From a virus, in IMG/VR virus record IMGVR_UViG_3300033148_005591, positions 1 through 35,186 of that record: DNA of 35,186 nucleotides. The stretch is one strand, 5' to 3'. Numbering within the stretch: position 1 is the stretch's first letter; every line of letters begins with the position of its first letter. The notes under the pieces are model-generated. The model was given only the letters and a program-made list of their open reading frames with translations. It was not told where the DNA came from and made no database searches. A program made the position numbers and the translations under genes. Shown here one piece after another: positions 1-5,275 of the stretch.

Positions 1-120
1 GGTTCGCCCCCGACAGGTCCGCCCGTCGCAGGTTCGCCCACGACAGGTTCGCCCGCGACAGGTCCGCCCACGACAGGTTCGCCCGCCACAGGTTCGCCCG
101 CGACAGGTCCGCCCTCTTGC
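1..120. repeat. 15-bp tandem repeat encoding the pentapeptide repeats
   Basis: Eight consecutive 15-base units of the form ggtycgcccrcgaca (with variants) run from the window edge to about 120. Read on the minus strand each unit encodes one A(D/N)LSx pentapeptide. The array continues off the edge, which probably explains why the assembled sequence stops here. Confidence 0.9.
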
Positions 121-193
121 CGCCGTCGTTCCGCAGCCACTTGGCGTGCTCGGCCAGGACCGCGTCCAGTTCTTCCCGTGCCATCCGTTTCAT
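1..193 (-). CDS. Pentapeptide-repeat protein, C-terminus off the left edge
   Basis: Reading leftward from the ATG at 193, the protein begins [20 protein letters not shown], continues [11 protein letters not shown], and then runs in A(D/N)LSx five-residue steps ([30 protein letters not shown]) to the edge. The N-terminal helix with HxxWL followed by GG-(x)RADL is the usual layout of short phage pentapeptide-repeat proteins. Family members fold as a right-handed quadrilateral beta-helix; some mimic DNA, but most phage examples have no known role. The start overlaps the stop of the upstream gene as TGATG, so translation is probably coupled. The repeat DNA has a 15-base unit. The gene is cut by the edge, so its length and C-terminus are unknown. 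Confidence 0.85.
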   Translation of the reverse strand, partial: MKRMAREELDAVLAEHAKWLRNDGGKRADLSRANLWRANLSWADLSRANLSWANLRRADLSGAN

Positions 194-399
194 CAGTCCC
201 ACGCCTCCTGCAGTGCCTGGATCACCTCAGCCTCTTGCCATCGCCAGCCGCCCTTGGGGCCGATGCGTCTTGCGCCGTGGGCTTCCGCAATGGCGAGCCA
301 TTTGTATGTCGTCGAGGCGGCCTTCCCGAACAGCCGTTGAAAGTGGCTCACGGAGTAGTAGCGTCTTGACAAATCCGGGCTGTTCTCTACAATGGTCAT
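193..399 (-). CDS. Small winged-HTH (excisionase/MerR-type) DNA-binding protein
   Basis: This 68-residue protein has the layout of the HTH_17/excisionase family: [20 protein letters not shown] forms the helix-turn-helix, and a wing ([13 protein letters not shown]) is followed by a final helix (IQALQEAW). Such proteins bend DNA as recombination directionality factors or act as small regulators. Its start overlaps the stop of the RHH gene by four bases (ATGA) and its own stop overlaps the pentapeptide gene start. An Xis role fits because the tyrosine integrase lies about 2 kb away, but that is inference; it could equally be a transcription regulator. Confidence 0.65.
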   Translation of the reverse strand: MTIVENSPDLSRRYYSVSHFQRLFGKAASTTYKWLAIAEAHGARRIGPKGGWRWQEAEVIQALQEAWD

Positions 400-611
400 G
401 TTGGGTTCGATGGATTTCTTGAGGGGGGGGCCACTGGACGGCCAGGAGAATTATCATGGCCGTCACGCATATCAAGGGCCTCGGTCAGCAGCCTCGCAAT
501 CATGCCAGACCGGCTCCGGCCCTCCTTGTCCGCCACCTCTTGTATGCGGCTCAGGGTGGCGGGCCTCAGTGTGTGGCTGACCTTGATTGTTGTCCGACGA
601 GCCTGATTCAT
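396..611 (-). CDS. Ribbon-helix-helix (Arc/CopG-type) regulator
   Basis: This 71-residue protein starts MNQARRTTIKVSHTLRPATL, a beta strand (TTIKVSHTL), followed by helix A (RPATLSRIQEVADKEG), a short turn, and helix B (SRSGMIARLLTEALDM). That is the ribbon-helix-helix fold, with a disordered Pro/Ser-rich tail ([16 protein letters not shown]). RHH proteins bind inverted repeats as dimers and usually repress their own operon. A perfect 8-base inverted repeat lies just upstream at 623-644 and overlaps the predicted -10 box, as expected for autoregulation. It is the first gene of the leftward operon RHH - winged HTH - pentapeptide protein. Confidence 0.7.
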   Translation of the reverse strand: MNQARRTTIKVSHTLRPATLSRIQEVADKEGRSRSGMIARLLTEALDMRDGHDNSPGRPVAPPSRNPSNPT

Positions 612-622
612 CGCCGCGTCCT

Positions 623-666
623 CTATATTGCAATAACAATATAGAACAAGGCATCGGAGGCATCAA
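623..666 (-). promoter_or_regulatory. Leftward promoter with operator over the -10 box
   Basis: On the minus strand a -35 TTGATG (661-666) and a -10 TATATT (638-643) are separated by exactly 17 bases, close to the sigma70 consensus. The -10 lies inside a perfect inverted repeat, CTATATTG (623-630) and CAATATAG (637-644), with a six-base spacer. The first gene downstream is the RHH regulator, so this is a likely autorepressed operator/promoter. A TTGACA at 676-681 points the other way toward the gene at 728, but no convincing -10 was found for it. Confidence 0.65.
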
Positions 667-727
667 GCGTTTATCTTGACAAATATTGCCGGATATTGGT
701 CGCAATCTTGTAGGATATGGCTACTAA

Positions 728-1009
728 ATGATTTATATGGCCGGGAAAAAAAACAAAACGTGGGCTATTGACGAGTATGTGGTGGACGCACTGGAGAAGT
801 TCGCCACCTACTCAGGCATGGAACGCCAAGAGATAGTTCAGGCCGCCATCTGGGGGTTCATATCATTAGACGCCGTCGGCAGGGAGGCGGTGGTAAACCT
901 GATGCGGGCGCGGGCCGGGCTGCCAGAAATGCCGCCGATGAACCCGAAGCGCGTGGCCGCGGCCAAGAAGAAGGTTCTGAACAGCATGCGCAGTAGAAAG
1001 AAGGGCTAG
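728..1009 (+). CDS. Small basic protein, possible RHH-like DNA-binding protein
   Basis: This 93-residue protein of unknown function is predicted to be alpha-helical after a short N-terminal strand (TWAIDEYVVDALEKFATYSG, then MERQEIVQAAIWGFISLD), which resembles a ribbon-helix-helix layout. The C-terminus is strongly basic (KRVAAAKKKVLNSMRSRKKG) and could bind nucleic acid. Two start codons are possible, ATG 728 or ATG 737, and neither has a well-spaced Shine-Dalgarno (AGGA at 712-715 is far from 728). It is divergent from the RHH gene and six bases ahead of the zinc-ribbon membrane gene, so it probably leads a two-gene rightward operon. The DNA-binding role is inference. Confidence 0.6.
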   Translation: MIYMAGKKNKTWAIDEYVVDALEKFATYSGMERQEIVQAAIWGFISLDAVGREAVVNLMRARAGLPEMPPMNPKRVAAAKKKVLNSMRSRKKG

Positions 1010-1015
1010 GCCGCG

Positions 1016-1834
1016 ATGGGGCAGGGCACAATCCAATGCCCAGGGTGTGGGGCAGAGATTCTGGTTCGGGACGACGAATGGGATGTCGAAGTTACTTGCA
1101 TCCACTGCGAAAGGTCCATGATGCCAGCCGGACTGCTGTTCGCCTCTCTCTCCACCCTCGTGAGGCTTTCCGACTCCCTACGGCATTCTGTGGCTGGGGC
1201 CGTTCTGTGCGGTTGGCTGGCATGGGTCGCCTGGGCAGGGTGCTGGGGCGGCTGGATCTGGCCGGTGCGGTTGCTGTGCTGGATACCGTTGGTGATGTTT
1301 GGTCTGGGGGGCATTTGCGCGGCGGCCGCTGCGGCCATTTCGGCATTCCGGTTGATTCCACGGTATAAATGGTGGGTCACCTTCCCGATCCCCGCAGTTG
1401 CGGCGATGCTTCTCTGCGACCTCGGCACTGGCTTCTGGCTCTTTGCCGCGGTATATACGGTGCTGTCGGCTGGTATCGCCGTTCTGTGGACCGAAGCGAT
1501 AGTTATTGGCTTGCCCCTTCGGAGACATGGTTGGGGATGGCGTGTCGTGGGCACGGAAATGGCGTGTCGTGGCCTGGCGACCGCCGCCGTCATTGGTGGG
1601 GCCGTATTAATTGGCCGCGCCTGGGGGGTCCTGCACGGCCTGTATAGTCTATTCTTCCTCAACGCAACTCCATGCGTAGCGGCGGTAGCGTCGTTTTGGT
1701 GGGGGACTTGGTGGCATCCCGCTATTGTTGGGATGTGGCTGTGCCTTATCTCATTGCGCCTCCGGCTCATCGAGGTTGGCATGCGCAAGTTCATGGATAG
1801 CTTCCACAACACCGGCGCGGGTCTCGCGATCTAG
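1016..1834 (+). CDS. Zinc-ribbon multipass membrane protein
   Basis: The 272-residue protein has an N-terminal zinc ribbon (CPGCG near residues 8-12, CIHC near 28-31) followed by several hydrophobic stretches: VAGAVLCGWLAWVAWAGCWG, WPVRLLCWIPLVMFGLGGIC, FPIPAVAAMLLCDLGTGFWL, FAAVYTVLSAGIAVLW, GLATAAVIGGAVLIGRAW and PAIVGMWLCLISL. I predict about six membrane helices with the zinc ribbon in the cytoplasm. Nothing catalytic is visible. It sits between the early promoter and the integrase, transcribed with the gene at 728, which is a usual place for lysogenic-conversion or superinfection-exclusion genes; that role is speculation. Its 3' end overlaps a possible convergent gene. Confidence 0.7.
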   Translation: MGQGTIQCPGCGAEILVRDDEWDVEVTCIHCERSMMPAGLLFASLSTLVRLSDSLRHSVAGAVLCGWLAWVAWAGCWGGWIWPVRLLCWIPLVMFGLGGICAAAAAAISAFRLIPRYKWWVTFPIPAVAAMLLCDLGTGFWLFAAVYTVLSAGIAVLWTEAIVIGLPLRRHGWGWRVVGTEMACRGLATAAVIGGAVLIGRAWGVLHGLYSLFFLNATPCVAAVASFWWGTWWHPAIVGMWLCLISLRLRLIEVGMRKFMDSFHNTGAGLAI

Positions 1835-1984
1835 GACAAGCATAGACATAATGGCCAGAGCAATGTCGCGGGCTAATTCGGAATCCTGCGTAGGTGAGGT
1901 TTCTGTGTCGCTCACAATCGGTACCCCAAACACAGAGAGGTTCGAACAGACCCCTAGCGTCGTACAGAATACACGACATGGCAA
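1751..1984 (-). CDS. Possible small hypothetical protein
   Basis: A minus-strand reading frame ends ELARDIALAIMSMLVLDRET, then RAGVVEAIHELAHANLDEPEAQ, which has the amphipathic, acid-rich look of a real small protein. The first 25 residues look less convincing; a GTG start giving VSDTETSPTQDSE is more plausible than the upstream ATG. It overlaps the 3' end of the membrane gene by 84 bases, which argues against it. No domain was recognised and it may not be expressed. Confidence 0.35.
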   Translation of the reverse strand: MPCRVFCTTLGVCSNLSVFGVPIVSDTETSPTQDSELARDIALAIMSMLVLDRETRAGVVEAIHELAHANLDEPEAQ

Positions 1985-2140
1985 ACTGTGTCAAGGACGA
2001 ATCGCGTACCCAACGCCGGTTTCACTGTCGCGCGAAAATGCCGCAAACCGCAGCACGTGGCCGACAGCGACCGAATAGTAAGCGAATATCTCCCCTACAT
2101 TTAGCGTTCCAACTGCTTATTATGTCACGCCTTACGCTTC

Positions 2141-2184
2141 GACTCTTAATCAGCGGGTCGCAGGTTCGAGCCCTGCACGGCGTA
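2141..2184 (+). other. attP core: 3' half of tRNA-Lys(CTT)
   Basis: From 2141 to 2184 the sequence matches the 3' part of a tRNA-Lys: anticodon loop CTCTTAA with anticodon CTT at 2145-2147, the 3' anticodon strand, a five-base variable loop, a perfect T arm (GCAGG, loop TTCGAGC, CCTGC), the acceptor strand ACGGCGT and discriminator A at 2184. The 5' half is absent: there is no D arm, and the five bases before the loop do not pair with the 3' strand. A 3' tRNA fragment directly ahead of an integrase gene is the classic phage attachment site. Insertion there would restore the host tRNA-Lys gene. Confidence 0.85.
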
Positions 2185-2195
2185 GTCTGAAAGCC

Positions 2196-3269
2196 TTGCA
2201 AATGAACGACTTGGGGAACAAGCCCAAACGCCCGGAAAAGCGAGTATCCAATCCGGTATCCAATCGGCTTCCCGGCGGCCTCTGGAGGCATGCAAAAACG
2301 GGGCGGTGGTACTGGCGGTATACGGCGCAGAATGGGCAACGAAAGGTAGTGCCGCTGGTGCCCAGGGGCGGGCGGTACGCGACCAAGCAGAAGTCGGTAG
2401 CCGAGGCGATTCGGAAGATGATGTGCAGGGGCGTGTCGGCCCGGTCGCGGGGGCCGAAAGACAATGAGTACTGGCTCGATCAATACGAGCAGTGGTGCCG
2501 GTCGCGGGGCGGGGAGAAACAGGCGCAGACGAACCGCAACACCGCCCAGCGGTTCCTCGCCTCTCAGGCCGTCCGACAGGTCCACGAAATCGACGTGGAG
2601 CACGTACAGGCGTATCTGGATGCGATGACGGCAAGCCCGCGAACCATCCAGGCCCATAGGAACAGCTTGCATCTCTTTTGTAGATACCTTATCATCAGGA
2701 GGGAATTGGACGTGAATCCCGTCGTGGCTGTAGAAGTGAAGACGCCGGCCAAGAGGCCACCGCGGTTCCTGACGGACCGGGCGCTTGCGGTGTTTATCCG
2801 GCGGGTGGATCGGAAGGACCTGGAGATCCGCAACGCGGCCAGGATCGCCGCCTTTGCGGGGTTGCGGCTCGGGAGTTTGCGGGCATTGGAGTGGGAACAC
2901 ATCGGAGAGACGGGGCTTACCGTCCCCCTTACAAAGACGGGCGGCTATGCGATTGTGCCGTATGACAGGATGGACCGGCGGCTGAAAGAGACGATAGACA
3001 TCATGGGGCGGGGTAGGGGGGCGGTGTTCCCCGCCCGCAACCCCCGGTGGTGGAATGCACGAATCAAGGCCATTACAAAGCCGCTGCCGGTGTTCGGCGA
3101 ATTGAGGGGCGGAAGGGTCGGGAACCAGTGGCACCTCCTCCGCGCGACCTGGGCTGTCAACTGCGCGCGGAGGGGGGCCACGCTGTGGGAACTGATGGCG
3201 TGGGGCGGATGGACCGTGCCTCAGACAGTCATGCGGTACGTCAATGTCGCCCGAGCGGCGGGAGCCTAA
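2196..3269 (+). CDS. int: Tyrosine-recombinase phage integrase
   Basis: Catalyses site-specific integration and excision between attP and a host tRNA-Lys gene. All active-site residues are visible (numbering from the TTG start): R224 in AGLRLGSLRAL, K247 in TKTGG, H313-x-x-R316 in HLLRA, W339 in GGW, and the nucleophile Y348 in MRYVNV. Residues 1-80 are basic with a W-x-YW-x-Y motif typical of N-terminal arm-binding regions; about 90-180 form a SAM-like core-binding domain. The start is TTG 2196 or ATG 2202; neither has a strong ribosome site. Its stop overlaps that of the convergent protease gene by four bases. The 357-residue length is normal for the family. Confidence 0.95.
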   Translation: MQMNDLGNKPKRPEKRVSNPVSNRLPGGLWRHAKTGRWYWRYTAQNGQRKVVPLVPRGGRYATKQKSVAEAIRKMMCRGVSARSRGPKDNEYWLDQYEQWCRSRGGEKQAQTNRNTAQRFLASQAVRQVHEIDVEHVQAYLDAMTASPRTIQAHRNSLHLFCRYLIIRRELDVNPVVAVEVKTPAKRPPRFLTDRALAVFIRRVDRKDLEIRNAARIAAFAGLRLGSLRALEWEHIGETGLTVPLTKTGGYAIVPYDRMDRRLKETIDIMGRGRGAVFPARNPRWWNARIKAITKPLPVFGELRGGRVGNQWHLLRATWAVNCARRGATLWELMAWGGWTVPQTVMRYVNVARAAGA

Positions 3270-4126
3270 TAGAACACTGGTGAAATCGCCGTAGTGAACG
3301 CCTCTTCCGCCTCGCCCATCGTCAGGTAAATCACGCCGTCCGACGGGTCGCCCGAGGCCTCGCGCCCGTCGTATCCCCACGGGTTGTAGACGGTGATCCC
3401 CGTGGCGTCCGCGTCCAGAACGACATACTCGTGATTCGGCACGATCAGGTTCGTTCCGATCCCGCTGGCTACGGTATCGCCCGGCGCCAATAGGGCGAAG
3501 TCGCCGACCAACCGGCTGTCCCAGCCGGCGAACCAGCCCCACACCTGGAAGCCCCAGCCGTACGCCAAGGATGCGTAGGAGTCCATGCCATAGCGGACGT
3601 GGGCGCACGCCTTCTCCAGCAACGGACCCATGAGGCCGTCGGGCGCGCGGGCATAGATCAGTCGCCCGTTCTGTGCGGGGAGATCGGCGTCGATACGCAG
3701 GTACTGCGCGGTCCCCGCGTAGTCGTAATACTGCACCCAGTAGGTGCCGTCGCCGATGGCCGAGATCGCGTCCTCCAAGACGCCGGGGTCGATCAGGGCA
3801 ATGGAGGCCAACCCGGAAATCAGCCAGCAATCGGCAAGCCGGCCCTGAATGAAATCGCCGTAGTCTATCCCGTCGTCCACCAAAGACCCGTCGAACCTGT
3901 TGTACGCAAATGGGGTTGCCGGGTCCGCGTGGATGGGAACGTCGAAGACGCTCGTTCCCCAGTTGGCCTTCATGTCGATGAACTGGGCCAGGTCCGCATG
4001 GAATTGGCTCTTGAGTACTACGAAATCGTCTAGGTCAACGCCCCAGTCGCCGTTGAGGTCCCCTGGATAGGCCGACAAGAGGATTCGCGGCTCCAGCGGC
4101 TCGAGCATGCTACACATTTCGAGCAT
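3266..4126 (-). CDS. Secreted calpain-like (C2) cysteine protease with LEPR motif and half-dockerin
   Basis: Domains in order: LEPLEPRILLSA at about 8-19, the N-terminal motif of many exported planctomycete proteins; a dockerin-type calcium loop at about 22-42 (DLNGDWGVDLDDF); and a calpain-family protease core. The core shows the oxyanion Gln94 (QGRLADCW), catalytic Cys100, the PLLEKACAH helix that calpains share (168-176), His232 (NHEYVVLD) and Asn248 (VYNPWG), so the triad is complete and the enzyme is probably active. Family members cleave proteins, often in a calcium-dependent way. ATG 4126 overlaps the upstream small membrane gene by 17 bases; ATG 4108, giving MLEPLEPRILLSA, starts just after that gene's stop and is a good alternative. 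It is the last gene of the late leftward operon, after a holin-like protein and a lipoprotein. A role in host envelope breakdown or in conversion of the lysogen's surface is inference. Confidence 0.88.
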   Translation of the reverse strand: MLEMCSMLEPLEPRILLSAYPGDLNGDWGVDLDDFVVLKSQFHADLAQFIDMKANWGTSVFDVPIHADPATPFAYNRFDGSLVDDGIDYGDFIQGRLADCWLISGLASIALIDPGVLEDAISAIGDGTYWVQYYDYAGTAQYLRIDADLPAQNGRLIYARAPDGLMGPLLEKACAHVRYGMDSYASLAYGWGFQVWGWFAGWDSRLVGDFALLAPGDTVASGIGTNLIVPNHEYVVLDADATGITVYNPWGYDGREASGDPSDGVIYLTMGEAEEAFTTAISPVFY

Positions 4127-4247
4127 TCAGCAGATCCCGCACCTTGTAGACTGCCGCCTTGATGATGGGCAGGCCCAGCGCGGCAATGCCGATGCCCACA
4201 AACAGCGTCAGAATAATACACATAACCAGTGTCAGAACAGAATTCAT
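4110..4247 (-). CDS. Tiny single-pass membrane protein
   Basis: The 45-residue product MNSVLTLVMCIILTLFVGIG continues IAALGLPIIKAAVYKVRDLLNARNV: one or two closely packed hydrophobic segments and a basic amphipathic tail. Its ATG overlaps the stop of the preceding tiny membrane gene as ATGA, which fixes the start. Size, hydrophobicity and position next to an XhlA-like protein and a lipoprotein suggest a holin, antiholin or other lysis accessory, but no family was recognised. Confidence 0.7.
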   Translation of the reverse strand: MNSVLTLVMCIILTLFVGIGIAALGLPIIKAAVYKVRDLLNARNV

Positions 4248-4369
4248 GTTGCACCTTTCAGTTTCTTCCGGTTGTCCAGCCAGCCGACTATGAAAACGGC
4301 CAGAATCACCAGTTCGGCCAGCAGAAACGCCCACCAAGCCGCCTGGATCAGCGTGGGCTGGAACGTCAC
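4244..4369 (-). CDS. Tiny membrane protein, possibly with a displaced LEP motif
   Basis: A GTG start at 4369 gives 41 residues: VTFQPTLIQAAWWAFLLAEL, then VILAVFIVGWLDNRKKLKGAT. It has one strong transmembrane helix and a basic tail. Its stop overlaps the next ATG (ATGA). No Shine-Dalgarno is obvious at this GTG. A TTG at 4420 would overlap the lipoprotein stop and extend it to 58 residues. In another frame just upstream, a GTG at 4424 encodes LEPLEPGLLLD, resembling the LEPR motif of the protease gene; a one-base shift near 4370 would join that motif to this helix. The true N-terminus is therefore uncertain. Confidence 0.55.
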   Translation of the reverse strand: MTFQPTLIQAAWWAFLLAELVILAVFIVGWLDNRKKLKGAT

Positions 4370-4416
4370 GGTTCGGCGCGTCGCAGTTGTCCAGGAGGAG
4401 TCCGGGTTCAAGCGGC

Positions 4417-5001
4417 TCAAGCACCAATGAGCTTGTCCTTACGCCTCCCGTCCGCGACCGCGCCGCCGGCCAGACCCAGGAGGGCAAGGTTCGTCACCGC
4501 CGCGATGGTAGTAGCGGGGCTCAGCGTACCTTGGGTTGCCGCCATGGCCGCGCCGCTAAGGGCCTCGGTGATCCGCCGCTTGTACGCGTCTTGCCGGTCC
4601 AGGTCGGCGAACCCGGCCTCAACCTTCGCGGTCAGCGCCGCGGCCTCCGCTTGGAGTTGGGGCCGCGTGACCTTCTCGCCGGGGCTCAGCGTACCTTGGG
4701 TTGCCGCCATGGCCGCGCCGCTAAGGGCCTCGGTGATCCGCCGCTTGAGGGCCTCGGTGATCCGCCGCTTGTACGCGTCTTGCTGGTCCAGGTCGGCGAA
4801 CCCGGCCTCAACCTTCGCGGTCAGCGCCGTGGCCTCCGCTTGGAGTTGGGGCCGCGTGACCTTCTCGCCGGGGCTCAGGACGGACGCCGTGCGAGACTGG
4901 CAGCCCAACAGCGCCGTGGCCGCCAACAGGGCCACGAGCACCCCGATACACTTCCAACGATCATGGTCTGCAATCTTGGTAATCTTGTTCCACACGTCCA
5001 T
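4417..5001 (-). CDS. Lipoprotein with internal 55-residue duplication
   Basis: The 194-residue protein has a basic N-region, a hydrophobic segment and a lipobox (VLVALLAATALLGC), so it is probably lipid-anchored at Cys34. The rest is a helical module of about 55 residues present twice, LSPGEKVTRPQLQAEAAALT, then AKVEAGFADLDRQDAYKRRI, then TEALSGAAMAATQGT, with a third partial start. The upstream copy carries an extra KRRITEAL. The C-terminus has a further hydrophobic stretch (TTIAAVTNLALLGLAGGAV). It begins one base after the holin-like gene's stop. Lipoprotein plus holin-like gene recalls an outer spanin, but spanin identity is only inference; these repeats could instead form a periplasmic coiled coil. 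Confidence 0.7.
   Translation of the reverse strand: MDVWNKITKIADHDRWKCIGVLVALLAATALLGCQSRTASVLSPGEKVTRPQLQAEATALTAKVEAGFADLDQQDAYKRRITEALKRRITEALSGAAMAATQGTLSPGEKVTRPQLQAEAAALTAKVEAGFADLDRQDAYKRRITEALSGAAMAATQGTLSPATTIAAVTNLALLGLAGGAVADGRRKDKLIGA
4516..4869. repeat. Near-identical direct duplication, 165 bp and 189 bp copies
   Basis: Copy one spans 4516-4680 and copy two 4681-4869. They are almost identical apart from a few substitutions and a 24-base tandem duplication inside copy two (4724-4747 repeated at 4748-4771). The start of a third copy (ggggctcag) lies at 4870-4878. All unit lengths are multiples of three, so the reading frame is kept. The near identity points to recent duplication. 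Confidence 0.9.
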
Positions 5002-5002
5002 T

Positions 5003-5275
5003 TCAGGCTCCCTTGACTCTCTTGATCCAGTTCCAAAATGCGGTCACCGCGAATATTATGGTTGCGCTCACTGCAACCCACACCACGCGGGCGCGAGTCC
5101 TTTCCGCGCGTTCCAGCCTGTCAACGCGAACCATGATACCGTCCTTGCCGTTGCCGACGTAAATGGCCCTCATAAGTTCGTCTTGTTTCTCCGCCAGTTG
5201 ATCCAGCTTTTCCGAGTCGGCTTCCCGGCCCTCGATGAGTCGGGCCAACTGGGTTCTGATCTCGCTGTCTGTCAT
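5003..5275 (-). CDS. XhlA/holin-like protein with C-terminal membrane anchor
   Basis: The 90-residue protein has a long charged helical N-region (EIRTQLARLIEGREADSEKL, then DQLAEKQDELMRAI), the motif NGKDGIMVRVDRLERAERTR, and one C-terminal transmembrane helix (VVWVAVSATIIFAVTAFW) ending in a short basic tail. This is the layout of hemolysin XhlA-like phage proteins, which accompany holins and endolysins. The ATG overlaps the stop of the giant virion gene as ATGA. The family association is by layout only; the function could be holin, antiholin or another membrane role. Confidence 0.65.
   Translation of the reverse strand: MTDSEIRTQLARLIEGREADSEKLDQLAEKQDELMRAIYVGNGKDGIMVRVDRLERAERTRARVVWVAVSATIIFAVTAFWNWIKRVKGA

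Noticed and set aside
1-120. CRISPR-like short repeat array
   Set aside because: The units are 15 bases with no spacers, and each encodes one pentapeptide in an open frame; it is a coding repeat.
2121-2184. Complete tRNA gene
   Set aside because: The T arm, variable loop and anticodon loop are good, but there is no D arm and the 5' anticodon strand does not pair. It is a 3' tRNA fragment.
2022-3830. Long open frame on the minus strand across the integrase
   Set aside because: It lies antisense to an integrase with a full active site and to part of the protease; the product is low-complexity Arg/Pro-rich, typical of a GC-rich shadow frame.
4030-4254. Alternative small ORF overlapping the tiny membrane gene
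   Set aside because: Cys/Arg/Ser-rich product without structure, in a different frame from two well-supported coupled genes.
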